DNA from: Sinomonas atrocyanea | GTDB lineage: Bacteria > Actinomycetota > Actinomycetes > Actinomycetales > Micrococcaceae | Assembly (NCBI RefSeq): GCF_030811715.1 | Contig: NZ_JAUSRH010000006.1 | Span: 124,001-188,000 of the forward strand | Direction: 5' to 3' | DNA length: 64,000 nt | Part shown: positions 27,537 through 35,756 of the stretch, piece after piece | Position numbering within the stretch: position 1 is the stretch's first letter | How the letters are laid out: the number at the start of each line of letters is the position of its first letter | Translations under genes and position numbers: made by a program | The notes under the pieces: generated by a model | The model's input: only the letters and a program-made list of their open reading frames with translations | Database searches by the model: none | Told to the model about the DNA's origin: nothing

Positions 27537-28367
27537 ATGGGACAGAAGGTCAACCCCCACGGGTTCCGACTCGGCATCACCACCGACCACGTCTCGCACT
27601 GGTTTGCCGACAGCAACAAGCCCGGTCAGCGCTACAAGGACTTCGTCCGTGAGGACGTCAAGATCCGCCAGCTCATGACCAACGGCATGGAGCGCGCCGG
27701 CATCGCCAAGGTCGAGATCGAGCGCACCCGCGACCGCGTCCGCGTGGACATCCACACGGCGCGCCCGGGCATCGTGATCGGCCGCCGCGGCGCCGAGGCC
27801 GACCGCATCCGCGGCGAGCTCGAGAAGCTCACCGGCAAGCAGGTCCAGCTGAACATCCTCGAGGTCAAGAACCCCGAGGTCGAGGCACAGCTCGTCGCCC
27901 AGGGCGTCGCGGAGCAGCTCTCGAGCCGTGTCGCGTTCCGCCGTGCCATGAAGAAGGCCATGCAGTCCGCGCAGCGCGCCGGTGCCAAGGGCATCCGCAT
28001 CGCCTGCTCGGGCCGTCTCGGCGGCGCCGAGATGTCCCGCTCGGAGTTCTACCGCGAGGGCCGTGTGCCGCTGCACACGCTCCGCGCGAACATCGACTAC
28101 GGCTTCTACGAGGCCAAGACCACCTTCGGCCGCATCGGCGTGAAGGTCTGGATCTACAAGGGCGATGTGACCTCCAAGGAGCTGGCTGCCCAGGCTGCCG
28201 CCGCTCCGTCCCGCGGTCGTGGTGACCGCGGCGACCGTGCGGGCCGCCCCGGTGGCGAGCGCCGCCGTCGTCCGTCTGGCGACCGCCAGCCGCAGGCCGC
28301 CCCGGCGGCCGCTGAGGCTCCGGTTGCCGAGGCCGCTGCTCCGGCAGCAGAAGGAGGAGAGGCTTAA
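27537..28367 (+). CDS. rpsC: Small ribosomal subunit protein S3 (uS3), long C-terminal tail
   Basis: S3 is at the mRNA entry channel and contributes to helicase activity. The KH domain ([20 protein letters not shown]) and [10 protein letters not shown] are standard. Of 276 residues, about the last 60 form a tail: an Arg/Gly-rich part ([20 protein letters not shown]) followed by an Ala/Pro/Glu-rich part. This is longer than the enterobacterial protein of about 230, but such tails are common in actinobacteria. The stop abuts the rplP ATG. Confidence 0.98.
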   Translation: MGQKVNPHGFRLGITTDHVSHWFADSNKPGQRYKDFVREDVKIRQLMTNGMERAGIAKVEIERTRDRVRVDIHTARPGIVIGRRGAEADRIRGELEKLTGKQVQLNILEVKNPEVEAQLVAQGVAEQLSSRVAFRRAMKKAMQSAQRAGAKGIRIACSGRLGGAEMSRSEFYREGRVPLHTLRANIDYGFYEAKTTFGRIGVKVWIYKGDVTSKELAAQAAAAPSRGRGDRGDRAGRPGGERRRRPSGDRQPQAAPAAAEAPVAEAAAPAAEGGEA

Positions 28368-28784
28368 ATGCTTATCCCGCGTCGTGTGAAGCACCGCAAG
28401 CAGCACCACCCGGGTCGCTCGGGCGCTGCCACCGGTGGCACCAAGGTCACCTTCGGCGAGTACGGCATCCAGGCCCTCTCCCCGGCGTACGTGACCAACC
28501 GTCAGATCGAGTCCGCTCGTATCGCGATGACCCGTCACATCAAGCGTGGCGGCAAGGTCTGGATCAACATCTACCCGGACCGTCCGCTGACCAAGAAGCC
28601 TGCCGAGACCCGCATGGGTTCCGGTAAGGGCTCGCCGGAGTGGTGGATCGCCAACGTCAAGCCGGGCCGCGTGCTCTTCGAGCTCTCCGGTGTGTCCGAC
28701 GAGGTGGCGCGCGAGGCCCTGCGCCTCGCCATCCACAAGCTCCCGTTGAAGGCGCGCATCGTGCGCCGCGAAGGTGGTGAATGA
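28368..28784 (+). CDS. rplP: Large ribosomal subunit protein L16 (uL16)
   Basis: L16 helps place A-site tRNA on the 50S subunit. The 138 residues begin [19 protein letters not shown] and include [20 protein letters not shown]. The start is immediately after the rpsC stop. The 3' end lies just before the rpmC start. Confidence 0.98.
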   Translation: MLIPRRVKHRKQHHPGRSGAATGGTKVTFGEYGIQALSPAYVTNRQIESARIAMTRHIKRGGKVWINIYPDRPLTKKPAETRMGSGKGSPEWWIANVKPGRVLFELSGVSDEVAREALRLAIHKLPLKARIVRREGGE

Positions 28785-28786
28785 GA

Positions 28787-29107
28787 ATGGCAGTCGGTTC
28801 GAAGGACATGACGGCTGAGAAGCTCGACCAGCTGGACAGCGAGCGCCTCTTCGAGGAGCTCAAGAAGGCCAAGGAAGAGCTGTTCAACCTGCGCTTCCAG
28901 TCGGCCACCGGCCAGCTCGAGAACCACGGCCGCCTCCGCGCGGTCAAGAAGGACATCGCCCGCATCTACACGATCCTTCGCGAGCGCGAGCTCGGCATCC
29001 GTGCCGAGGCCGCCCCCGTGGTCGCCGAGACGAAGGACACGAAGAAGGCGGCTAAGAAGGCTGCCAAGGCCGAGCCGGCCGAGGCTGCCGAGGAGGACGC
29101 CAAGTGA
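28787..29107 (+). CDS. rpmC: Large ribosomal subunit protein L29 (uL29)
   Basis: L29 is a small helical protein near the tunnel exit. ATG 28787 ([20 protein letters not shown]) is preferred to the ATG six bases earlier: it leaves a GGTGG ribosome site at proper distance and matches related proteins. It gives 106 residues. The core ([31 protein letters not shown]) is normal. A C-terminal extension of about 30 residues rich in Ala, Lys and Glu is unusual next to the 60-75 residue norm. The stop overlaps rpsQ by 4 nt. Confidence 0.95.
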   Translation: MAVGSKDMTAEKLDQLDSERLFEELKKAKEELFNLRFQSATGQLENHGRLRAVKKDIARIYTILRERELGIRAEAAPVVAETKDTKKAAKKAAKAEPAEAAEEDAK

Positions 29108-29394
29108 GCGAAGAGAAGAACCTGACGGAGAACGCTGCCGAGCAGCGCGGCCACCGCAAGACGGCCCGCGGCTACGTCGTGTCCGACAAGATGGACAAGA
29201 CGATCGTCGTCGAGGTCGAGGACCGCGTGAAGCACTCGCTGTACGGCAAGGTCATCCGCCGCACCGAGAAGCGCAAGGCCCACGACGAGAACAACACCGC
29301 CGGCATCGGCGACCTCGTTCTCATCGCGGAGACCCGTCCGCTGTCCGCCACCAAGCGGTGGCGCCTCGTCGAGATCCTCGAGAAGGCCAAGTAA
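29104..29394 (+). CDS. rpsQ: Small ribosomal subunit protein S17 (uS17)
   Basis: S17 is a primary 16S rRNA binder. The 96 residues start with GTG 29104 in a GTGA overlap with rpmC. Core motifs are [20 protein letters not shown] and [15 protein letters not shown]. It is the last gene of the S10 operon here. A terminator and an unrelated gene separate it from rplN, with which it is contiguous in many bacteria. Confidence 0.97.
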   Translation: MSEEKNLTENAAEQRGHRKTARGYVVSDKMDKTIVVEVEDRVKHSLYGKVIRRTEKRKAHDENNTAGIGDLVLIAETRPLSATKRWRLVEILEKAK

Positions 29395-29429
29395 CCACCT
29401 GGCCCCTCGCGGTTATCGCACCCGCACCG

Positions 29430-29461
29430 ACGGCCCGTCCCCTTTCGAGGGGGCGGGCCGT
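29430..29461 (+). terminator. Terminator of the S10 operon
   Basis: There is a 13-bp stem, ACGGCCCGTCCCC (29430-29442) with GGGGGCGGGCCGT (29449-29461), with one G-T pair and loop TTTCGA. The rest of the gap to 29900 holds a copy of GCACGACGGCG (29510-29520) and the repeats noted next, but no gene was recognised. Confidence 0.85.
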
Positions 29462-29673
29462 CGCCGTTGGTCTCGCCCGGGTTGCGGCGTGGGCTCGGGC
29501 TGGCGGGGCGCACGACGGCGGCCGGTCGCCGCGCGCTGCCCCGTGGCCCACCGCCGCGGGCTGCCCAGTGACCGGTCGCCGCCGACGGTTCCGGCCCAGA
29601 AGCGCATGTTCGGCACGGAGCTCCCACGGACAGTTCACCTCTCGCCGTCCAGTCCTCCTTCCGCGGCCCTGGA

Positions 29674-29695
29674 GGCGAGAAGTCCACTTCTCGCC
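29674..29695. repeat. Palindromic GAGAAGTCCACTTCTC element, upstream flank
   Basis: This is a 22-bp near-perfect palindrome: GGCGAGAAGTC followed by its near-complement CACTTCTCGCC, mismatched only at the centre. Similar fragments (CACCTCTCGCCGTCCAGTCC at 29635-29654, CCTGCACTTCCCG from 29712) lie around it. The same words recur just after the AbiEi/DUF559-like gene, so the gene is bracketed by one repeat family. Confidence 0.75.
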
Positions 29696-29900
29696 GGGGC
29701 CATGGGCTGAACCTGCACTTCCCGGGGGCCGAGCCCCCACAGGATCAGGACTTCACGGAGACCTGCGAACTTCGGGAGCACGGCTGGGATCCCCATGGGG
29801 TCTTGGAATTCGTCCTCCACAGGCGGTGGTCACGGCCTGTCGCCCACATAGAACAGTGCACGGGGGTCGAGAGCCTCAGGAGGGCGGCCAGCATGGGTCC

Positions 29901-30932
29901 ATGAGTGCACCCGGAAAGGCCGCAGACACGGCCATCCTCGACCTGCTCGCCCGAGACTCGGATCCGCGGAGGGCCTTCGCTGCCGGAGACCTCGTGAGGA
30001 TCCGGCGAGGCTGCTACTACCCGACCGAGGTCTGGCTGGCCCTGAGCGGCGTCGAACGCTTCCGCCTCGCGGTGGCAGCGCACGCGTGGGCCAATCCGGG
30101 AGCCGTGTTCTGCGGCGAGACGGCGCTGTTCCTGAGGGGCGTCCCTGTCGTCAAGGTGCCTCCGACCATCGACATCGCGACCTCGTCGACCACGCGCTTG
30201 GGAATCAGGCCGTCGTCGTTCGCGGTCCGGGGCCCCGCGGAACGTTCGGCCCATGCGCTCGCTTCGGCGCCGCCGCCCGTCCGACACCACTTCCACCCGG
30301 CGCCCGCACCACAGCGGACGGCCGGCTACCTCACCGTGCCGGTTGCGGAGGCGCTCGTCGAGACCCTCGTGCACGCGAAGTATGCCCGTGCGCTGACTGT
30401 TGCCGACGGAGTGCTCCGCCTGGATGCCGGGGTGCCGCTCCTCGACCGCGCACCTGTCGTGGAGGCCGCCGGTGCCCTGCGGTACGGGACGCACCGGCGC
30501 CGCTGCGAGGCGATTGCACGGTTCGCTCGGGCCGGAGCCGAGTCGCCCGGCGAGTCGGTGAGCCGGGCTCTCATGCTTCGGTTCGGCTTCCCCGAACCCG
30601 TGCTGCAGCGCGAATATGTGGATGCCCAGGGCCTCATCGGCAGGACTGACTTCACGTGGCCGCCCGGGCCGCTGGCCATTCCGACACCCTCAGAGAAGGA
30701 ACGGGTGGGGGAGTTCGATGGGTGGGGCAAGTACTTCGACTCCGAGCTCACCGGAGGCGAGGATCCGGTCGCCGTCATCAAACGCGAGAAGAAGCGCGAG
30801 AACAGGCTCCTCATGCTGGGCCATCCGGTGCTCCGCTGGACGTGGGCGGAGCTCGAGCAGCCGGCGCGATTCCGTTCGATGCTCGTCAGCGCCGGGCTGC
30901 AGGCCTCCCGCGGCGCGGCGTTTGTCATGTAG
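29901..30932 (+). CDS. AbiEi/DUF559-like protein with wHTH-type N-terminus and PD-(D/E)xK-like C-terminus
   Basis: This 343-residue protein belongs to a broad actinobacterial family often annotated as AbiEi-type antitoxin or DUF559 protein. Residues 1-80 look like the winged-helix/AbiEi N-terminal part (FAAGDLVRIRRGCYYPTEVW). The C-terminal half has ESPGES (214-219), RTDF (Asp250), GEFDGWGKY (Glu271, Asp273, Lys277) and EKKRENRLLMLGHPVLRWTW, the layout of Vsr/DUF559 PD-(D/E)xK folds. ATG 29901 follows a weak CAGGAGGG at distance. No AbiEii nucleotidyltransferase toxin is adjacent. It interrupts the S10-spc junction and is bracketed by GAGAAGTSCACTTCTC repeats. Function is unknown; DNA binding at the repeats is an inference. 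Confidence 0.72.
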   Translation: MSAPGKAADTAILDLLARDSDPRRAFAAGDLVRIRRGCYYPTEVWLALSGVERFRLAVAAHAWANPGAVFCGETALFLRGVPVVKVPPTIDIATSSTTRLGIRPSSFAVRGPAERSAHALASAPPPVRHHFHPAPAPQRTAGYLTVPVAEALVETLVHAKYARALTVADGVLRLDAGVPLLDRAPVVEAAGALRYGTHRRRCEAIARFARAGAESPGESVSRALMLRFGFPEPVLQREYVDAQGLIGRTDFTWPPGPLAIPTPSEKERVGEFDGWGKYFDSELTGGEDPVAVIKREKKRENRLLMLGHPVLRWTWAELEQPARFRSMLVSAGLQASRGAAFVM

Positions 30933-30940
30933 AGCGGCGA

Positions 30941-31003
30941 GAGAAGTGCACTTCTCGCCGTGCAGTCCACGAAAGGTGGACTTCATGGCGAGACGTGGAC
31001 TGC
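30941..31003. repeat. Palindrome plus GTCCAC/GTGGAC inverted repeats, downstream flank
   Basis: GAGAAGTGCACTTCTC (30941-30956) is a perfect 16-bp palindrome 9 nt after the gene's stop. GCAGTCCAC (30962-30970) and GTGGACTGC (30995-31003) then form an outer inverted repeat, with GTGGAC at 30976-30981 inside. The hexamers GTGCAC, GTCCAC, GTGGAC and GTGGAC start at 30946, 30965, 30976 and 30995, i.e. two pairs each 19 bp apart. The set may be an operator or recognition cluster. Confidence 0.8.
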
Positions 31004-31061
31004 AGAGCGCGGGCCGGCCACGAATGGGGCGTTGGCCCCCGACGCGGGGGCGCCCGGGGGA

Positions 31062-31351
31062 TTCGGGCTGGACACCGGCGCCGTGCTACGATATTGAGCT
31101 TGTACGGCTGGCTTCGCCATGCCGTCGAAAACCTCGTGAACCATCGTGCCACCGCATAATGCCCTTCTGCCGAAGGGGAGCGCCCCGGCGCTGCCCTCGG
31201 GCAGGAAGGGGACAGATGCGCGCGGCACGGCGATTCAGGCCCGTTCTGGCAACATCCAGACGGGTCGAGAGACGCCCCATCAACCGTTCCGCAAGGCTCG
31301 TTCTGCAGCAGGACCGCAGGTGCGAGAACCAGCGAGACGTTAGGAGTAGAA
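31062..31351 (+). promoter_or_regulatory. Candidate spc operon promoter and leader
   Basis: TTCGGG (31062-31067), 19-nt gap, TACGAT (31087-31092) is the best promoter before rplN, leaving a leader of about 250 nt. The leader contains the inverted pair TTCTGCCGAAGGGGAGCGCC (31167-31186) / CCTCGGGCAGGAAGGGG (31196-31212). AGGAG at 31341 is the rplN ribosome site. Since a terminator and another gene precede it, the spc operon must start here. Confidence 0.5.
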
Positions 31352-31720
31352 GTGATTCAGCAGGAGTCGCGGCTCAAGGTCGCCGACAACACGGGTGCGA
31401 AGGAAATCCTCACCATCCGCGTTCTCGGTGGTTCGGGCCGCCGCTACGCAGGTATCGGCGACGTCATCGTCGCCACCGTCAAGGATGCAATCCCTGGCGG
31501 CAACGTCAAGAAGGGCGACGTGGTCAAGGCCGTCATCGTCCGCACCAAGAAGGAGCGCCGCCGCGCGGACGGCTCCTACATCAAGTTCGACGAGAACGCG
31601 GCAGTCATCCTCAAGAACGACGGGGATCCCCGTGGCACCCGTATCTTCGGCCCGGTCGGCCGCGAGCTGCGCGACAAGAAGTTCATGAAGATCGTCTCGC
31701 TGGCTCCGGAGGTGCTCTGA
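31352..31720 (+). CDS. rplN: Large ribosomal subunit protein L14 (uL14)
   Basis: L14 forms an intersubunit bridge and binds silencing factor RsfS. The 122 residues start with GTG ([20 protein letters not shown]) and include [18 protein letters not shown]. It is the first gene of the spc operon. rplX starts 3 nt after its stop. Confidence 0.98.
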   Translation: MIQQESRLKVADNTGAKEILTIRVLGGSGRRYAGIGDVIVATVKDAIPGGNVKKGDVVKAVIVRTKKERRRADGSYIKFDENAAVILKNDGDPRGTRIFGPVGRELRDKKFMKIVSLAPEVL

Positions 31721-31723
31721 CTC

Positions 31724-32086
31724 ATGGCCGCAAAGATCAAGAAGGGCGACCTCGTCCAGGTCATCACCGGCACCAAGCAGGACAAGGGCGGTGACAAGGG
31801 GAAGCAGGGCAAGGTCCTGAAGGTGTTCCCCGAGGACAACCGTGTCCTGGTTGAGGGCATCAACCGCGTGACCAAGCACACCAAGGTGGGCCAGTCCCAG
31901 CGCGGTACCAAGACCGGCGGCATCGAGCAGATCGAGGCCCCGATCCACATCTCGAATGTGGCCCTCGTGGACCCCGAGACCAAGAAGCCCACTCGCGTCG
32001 GCTTCCGTCTCGAGACCGTGGAGAAGGACGGCGTGCAGAAGACCGTCCGCATCCGCTACTCCAAGGCCACCGGGAAGGACATCTGA
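31724..32086 (+). CDS. rplX: Large ribosomal subunit protein L24 (uL24)
   Basis: L24 is an assembly initiator of the 50S subunit. The 120 residues show the KOW motif ([20 protein letters not shown]) and [17 protein letters not shown]. The stop overlaps the rplE ATG by one base. Confidence 0.97.
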   Translation: MAAKIKKGDLVQVITGTKQDKGGDKGKQGKVLKVFPEDNRVLVEGINRVTKHTKVGQSQRGTKTGGIEQIEAPIHISNVALVDPETKKPTRVGFRLETVEKDGVQKTVRIRYSKATGKDI

Positions 32087-32664
32087 TGACTGAGACTGTC
32101 GAGACTCCGGTCAAGGTCGTTCCTCGCCTCAAGGCGAAGTACGCGGAGACCATCAAGCAGGCCCTCCTCGAGGAGTTCAAGTACGAGAACGTGAACCAGG
32201 TCCCGCGCCTGGTCAAGGTTGTCGTCAACATGGGCGTCGGCGACGCCGCGAAGGACTCCAAGCTCATCGAGGGCGCCGTGCGCGACTTGACCCTCATCAC
32301 GGGCCAGAAGCCGCAGGTCACCAAGGCCCGCAAGTCGATCGCCCAGTTCAAGCTGCGTGAGGGCATGCCCATCGGCGCCTTCGTGACGCTCCGCGGCGAC
32401 CGCATGTGGGAATTCGTGGACCGCCTCGTCACCCTCGCGCTGCCCCGTATCCGCGACTTCCGCGGCCTCTCGGGCAAGCAGTTCGACGGCAACGGCAACT
32501 ACACGTTCGGCCTCACCGAGCAGGTCATGTTCCACGAGATCGATCAGGACAAGATCGATCGCCTCCGTGGCATGGACATCACGGTTGTCACCACCGCGAA
32601 GACCGACGACGAGGGCCGTGCGCTTCTGAAGCACCTCGGCTTCCCGTTCAAGACCGAAGACTGA
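32086..32664 (+). CDS. rplE: Large ribosomal subunit protein L5 (uL5)
   Basis: L5 binds 5S rRNA and touches P-site tRNA. The 192 residues include [40 protein letters not shown] and [13 protein letters not shown]. The next gene is rpsH; the gap of 73 nt holds no rpsN, which occupies this slot in many bacteria. Absence of rpsN here fits Micrococcaceae. Confidence 0.98.
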   Translation: MTETVETPVKVVPRLKAKYAETIKQALLEEFKYENVNQVPRLVKVVVNMGVGDAAKDSKLIEGAVRDLTLITGQKPQVTKARKSIAQFKLREGMPIGAFVTLRGDRMWEFVDRLVTLALPRIRDFRGLSGKQFDGNGNYTFGLTEQVMFHEIDQDKIDRLRGMDITVVTTAKTDDEGRALLKHLGFPFKTED

Positions 32665-32737
32665 ATCGCTACGTGACAGGTCCGCATCGGGCGCAGCCCG
32701 GCACGGAAACCGGCACGAGGAAGGGCATGAGCCCACA

Positions 32738-33136
32738 ATGACTATGACTGATCCCGTCGCAGACATGCTTACGCGTCTGCGCAACGCCAATGCGGCCTAC
32801 CACGACGACGTCACGATGCCGTCGTCGAAGCTGAAGGTCCGCGTGGCTGACATCCTGAAGGCCGAGGGCTACATCGCCGGCTGGAAGGAAGAGGACGCCG
32901 AGGTCGGCAAGAAGCTGACCCTCACGCTCAAGTTCGGTCCGAACCGCGAGCGTTCGATCGCCGGTGTCCGCCGCATCTCCAAGCCGGGCCTCCGCGTGTA
33001 CGCGAAGTCCACGAACCTCCCGCACGTCCTGGGCGGCCTCGGCATCGCCATCCTGTCTACCTCTTCTGGGCTCCTGACCGACCGTCAGGCTTCCAAGAAG
33101 GGCGTGGGCGGCGAAGTCCTCGCATACGTCTGGTAA
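32738..33136 (+). CDS. rpsH: Small ribosomal subunit protein S8 (uS8)
   Basis: S8 organises the 16S central domain and, in enterobacteria, represses the spc operon. The 132 residues begin [20 protein letters not shown] and end in [14 protein letters not shown] 32738 is used; the second Met two codons on (32744) is possible. Confidence 0.97.
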   Translation: MTMTDPVADMLTRLRNANAAYHDDVTMPSSKLKVRVADILKAEGYIAGWKEEDAEVGKKLTLTLKFGPNRERSIAGVRRISKPGLRVYAKSTNLPHVLGGLGIAILSTSSGLLTDRQASKKGVGGEVLAYVW

Positions 33137-33154
33137 GGGAAGGAAGAAGAAGAT

Positions 33155-33691
33155 ATGTCCCGCATTGGACGTCTCCCCATCACCGTCCCGTCCGACGTTG
33201 AGGTCAAGATCGACGGACCCGTCGTGACCGTGAAGGGCGCCAAGGGCGAGCTGGTCCACACCGTGGCCAGCCCCATCGAGGTCTCCCTCGAGGACACCAC
33301 CCTCTCGGTGACCCGTCCGAACGACGAGCGCCTCTCGCGCTCGCTCCACGGCCTGACCCGCACGCTCCTGTTCAACATGATCGAGGGCGTGACCAAGGGC
33401 TACGAGAAGAAGCTCGAGATCGTCGGCACCGGTTACCGTGTGCAGGCCAAGGGCTCGGACCTCGAGTTCGCCCTGGGCTTCTCCCACCCGGTGAACATCA
33501 CTGCCCCTGAGGGCATCACGTTCGCCGTCGAGGGGCCGACGAAGTTCTCGGTCTCCGGCATCGACAAGCAGCAGGTCGGTGAGGTGGCTGCCAACATCCG
33601 CAAGCTGCGCAAGCCCGACCCGTACAAGGGCAAGGGCATCCGCTATGCCGGCGAGGTTGTCCGCCGCAAGGTCGGAAAGGCTGGTAAGTAA
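33155..33691 (+). CDS. rplF: Large ribosomal subunit protein L6 (uL6)
   Basis: L6 lies near the factor-binding site of the 50S subunit. The 178 residues include [20 protein letters not shown] and the C-terminal signature [14 protein letters not shown]. The ribosome site is AGGGAAGGAAGAAG. rplR begins 2 nt after the stop. Confidence 0.98.
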   Translation: MSRIGRLPITVPSDVEVKIDGPVVTVKGAKGELVHTVASPIEVSLEDTTLSVTRPNDERLSRSLHGLTRTLLFNMIEGVTKGYEKKLEIVGTGYRVQAKGSDLEFALGFSHPVNITAPEGITFAVEGPTKFSVSGIDKQQVGEVAANIRKLRKPDPYKGKGIRYAGEVVRRKVGKAGK

Positions 33692-33693
33692 CC

Positions 33694-34077
33694 ATGGCTC
33701 TGGGCATCAACAAGAAGCGCGCCGCCAAGTCCAAGCAGCAGGCTCGGTCCCGTCGCCACTTCCGCCTCCGCAAGAAGGTCGTCGGCTCTGCCGAGCGTCC
33801 CCGTCTGGTCGTGAACCGCTCCTCGCGGCACGTGTTCGTCCAGGTTGTCGACGACAGCAAGGGCGTCACGCTGGTCTCCGCCTCCACGCTCGAGGCCGAC
33901 CTCCGCTCGTTCGAGGGTGACAAGACCGCCAAGGCCAAGCGCGTCGGCGAGCTCATCGCCGAGCGTGCGAAGGCTGCGGGCATCGAGGCCGTCGTGTTCG
34001 ACCGTGGTGGCAACAAGTACCACGGCCGCGTGGCTGCGATCGCGGACGGCGCACGTGAAGGTGGGCTGGCCCTGTGA
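33694..34077 (+). CDS. rplR: Large ribosomal subunit protein L18 (uL18)
   Basis: L18 binds 5S rRNA with L5. The 127 residues show the basic N-terminus ([20 protein letters not shown]), [18 protein letters not shown] and [18 protein letters not shown]. Its stop overlaps the rpsE GTG by 4 nt (GTGA). Confidence 0.98.
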   Translation: MALGINKKRAAKSKQQARSRRHFRLRKKVVGSAERPRLVVNRSSRHVFVQVVDDSKGVTLVSASTLEADLRSFEGDKTAKAKRVGELIAERAKAAGIEAVVFDRGGNKYHGRVAAIADGAREGGLAL

Positions 34078-34766
34078 CCGCTGAGAACAACGAGAAGGTT
34101 AACGTGACCGAGCAGAATGCAACCGAGGCTGCCGGCTCCGCTCCCGCCACCGAGGAGCGCCGCGGCGGTCGTCGTGGCGAGGGCCGCGGCCAGGGCCGTG
34201 GCGATCGCGGTGGCCGTGGCGGCCGCGACAGCCGCGACGCCGAGAAGAGCCAGTTCATCGAGCGCGTGGTGACCATCAACCGCGTCGCCAAGGTCGTCAA
34301 GGGCGGCCGTCGCTTCAGCTTCACCGCCCTCGTGGTGGTGGGTGACGGCAACGGCATGGTCGGCGTCGGCTATGGCAAGGCCAAGGAGGTCCCCGCGGCC
34401 ATCGCCAAGGGCGTGGAGGAGGCCAAGAAGTCCTTCTTCCGCGTCCCGCGCGTCGGCACCACCGTCCCGCACCTCGTGCAGGGCGAGGCCGCCGCCGGTG
34501 TGGTCATGCTCCGTCCGGCCGCCCCGGGTACCGGTGTGATCGCCGGCGGTCCGGTGCGCGCCGTGCTCGAGTGCGTCGGCATCCACGACGTGCTGTCGAA
34601 GTCCCTCGGGTCCTCGAACGCCATCAACATCGTCCACGCGACGGTGGAGGCGCTCAAGAGCCTCGAGGAGCCGCAGTCCGTGGCCGCCCGCCGTGGCCTG
34701 CCGCTGGACGAGGTTGCTCCGGCTGCGCTCGTGCGGAACCTCCAGAACACGAAGGCAGGTGCATGA
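34074..34766 (+). CDS. rpsE: Small ribosomal subunit protein S5 (uS5), Arg/Gly-rich N-terminal extension
   Basis: S5 guards the mRNA entry channel and translational accuracy. Residues from about 62 on are canonical ([39 protein letters not shown]). The first ~60 residues are an extension: an acidic part, then Arg/Gly repeats ([20 protein letters not shown]). The total of 230 compares with about 166 in enterobacteria. GTG 34074 overlaps the rplR stop, supporting the long start; a shorter start at the internal GTG 34104 cannot be excluded. Confidence 0.96.
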   Translation: MTAENNEKVNVTEQNATEAAGSAPATEERRGGRRGEGRGQGRGDRGGRGGRDSRDAEKSQFIERVVTINRVAKVVKGGRRFSFTALVVVGDGNGMVGVGYGKAKEVPAAIAKGVEEAKKSFFRVPRVGTTVPHLVQGEAAAGVVMLRPAAPGTGVIAGGPVRAVLECVGIHDVLSKSLGSSNAINIVHATVEALKSLEEPQSVAARRGLPLDEVAPAALVRNLQNTKAGA

Positions 34767-34769
34767 GTC

Positions 34770-34976
34770 ATGGCGAAGAACCTGGCTCCCTCCGACGCCA
34801 CGTTGGAGATCACTCAGATCAAGGGCGTCATCGGCGCCAAGCAGAACCAGCGCGAGACCCTGCGTTCGCTCGGCCTCAAGCGGATCGGCCACACGGTCAC
34901 CCGCAAGGCCGACGCCGTGACCGTGGGCATGATCAACACGGTTCCGCACCTCGTGAAGGTTGAGGAGGCGAAGTAA
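34770..34976 (+). CDS. rpmD: Large ribosomal subunit protein L30 (uL30)
   Basis: L30 is a small surface protein of the 50S subunit. The 68 residues contain [20 protein letters not shown] and [14 protein letters not shown]. It lies 3 nt after rpsE and overlaps the rplO start by one base. Confidence 0.97.
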   Translation: MAKNLAPSDATLEITQIKGVIGAKQNQRETLRSLGLKRIGHTVTRKADAVTVGMINTVPHLVKVEEAK

Positions 34977-35455
34977 TGGCAGAGAAGGCCCAGGAGCAGA
35001 GCTCCGAGAAGAACACGGCCCTCAAGGTCCACCACCTGCGTCCGGCCATCGGCGCCAAGACCGCGAAGACCCGTGTGGGTCGCGGTGAGGGCTCCAAGGG
35101 CAAGACCGCCGGCCGTGGCACCAAGGGCACCAAGGCCCGCTACCAGGTCAAGGCCGGCTTCGCGGGCGGGCAGCTTCCGCTGCACATGCGCCTGCCGAAG
35201 CTCCGCGGCTTCAAGAACCCGTTCCGCGTCGAGTTCCAGGTCGTGAACCTGGACCGCATCTCGGAGCTGTTCCCCGAGGGCGGCACCATCGCGGTCGAGG
35301 ATCTGGTGGCCAAGGGCGCCGTTCGCAAGAACGAGCCCGTCAAGGTCCTCGGCTCCGGCGACATCACCGTCAAGGTCGATGTCACGGCGCACGCCTTCTC
35401 GGCCTCGGCCGAGGAGAAGATCGCCGCAGCCGGCGGCTCCACGACCGTCCTCTGA
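34976..35455 (+). CDS. rplO: Large ribosomal subunit protein L15 (uL15)
   Basis: L15 is an internal 50S scaffold protein. The 159 residues show [20 protein letters not shown], the Gly-rich RNA-binding part and [20 protein letters not shown]. It is the last ribosomal gene before a repeat-rich terminator region and secY. Confidence 0.98.
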   Translation: MAEKAQEQSSEKNTALKVHHLRPAIGAKTAKTRVGRGEGSKGKTAGRGTKGTKARYQVKAGFAGGQLPLHMRLPKLRGFKNPFRVEFQVVNLDRISELFPEGGTIAVEDLVAKGAVRKNEPVKVLGSGDITVKVDVTAHAFSASAEEKIAAAGGSTTVL

Positions 35456-35483
35456 GACGTGACGGAGCGCGGCTGACGCCGTG

Positions 35484-35597
35484 AAGCGCAAGGCCCCGGC
35501 CGGCGTCGTGCTCAACGCATGACGTCGGCTGGGGCCCCTCGCGTTAAGGCGCGGCGAGCGTGCGGGGGGACCAGCGCGCCGGCCGGGGCCTTCGCGT
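35484..35597 (+). terminator. Terminator-like hairpin built from three related 25-nt repeats between rplO and secY
   Basis: Copy 1 (35484-35508, AAGCGCAAGGCCCCGGCCGG) is inverted relative to copy 2 (35521-35545, GTCGGCTGGGGCCCCTCGCG) and copy 3 (35573-35597, GCCGGCCGGGGCCTTCGCG). Copy 1 with copy 2 forms a 20-bp hairpin (35492-35511 with 35517-35536, three G-T pairs, loop TCAAC). Copy 1 can instead pair perfectly over 16 bp with copy 3 (35490-35505 with 35577-35592). The two folds exclude each other. The first looks like a terminator; the alternative could modulate read-through into secY. Confidence 0.65.
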
Positions 35598-35641
35598 TGA
35601 CCGCACCGAGGCTGCCGCTCGGCGCAGGGAAGCGCGGCCAA

Positions 35642-35672
35642 TTATCGGCTCGGCGGCGGCTGCCGCTAGAAT
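35642..35672 (+). promoter_or_regulatory. Candidate secY promoter
   Basis: TTATCG (35642-35647), 19-nt gap, TAGAAT (35667-35672) lies 84 nt before secY in the AT-richest part of the gap. It would give secY-adk-map a transcript of their own after the hairpin region. The ribosome site is GGGGAGGAGAAGC. Confidence 0.5.
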
Positions 35673-35756
35673 CAAGAGCTGGACCTCAGACTCCGGAGCA
35701 CTGACCCGTGTCTCGGAGCGTCGACTCTACATTCCTCGACACGGGGGAGGAGAAGC

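Noticed and set aside
32665-32737. A missed rpsN between rplE and rpsH
   Set aside because: The 73-nt gap is too short for S14 and has no CxxC zinc motif. The absence is consistent with Micrococcaceae.
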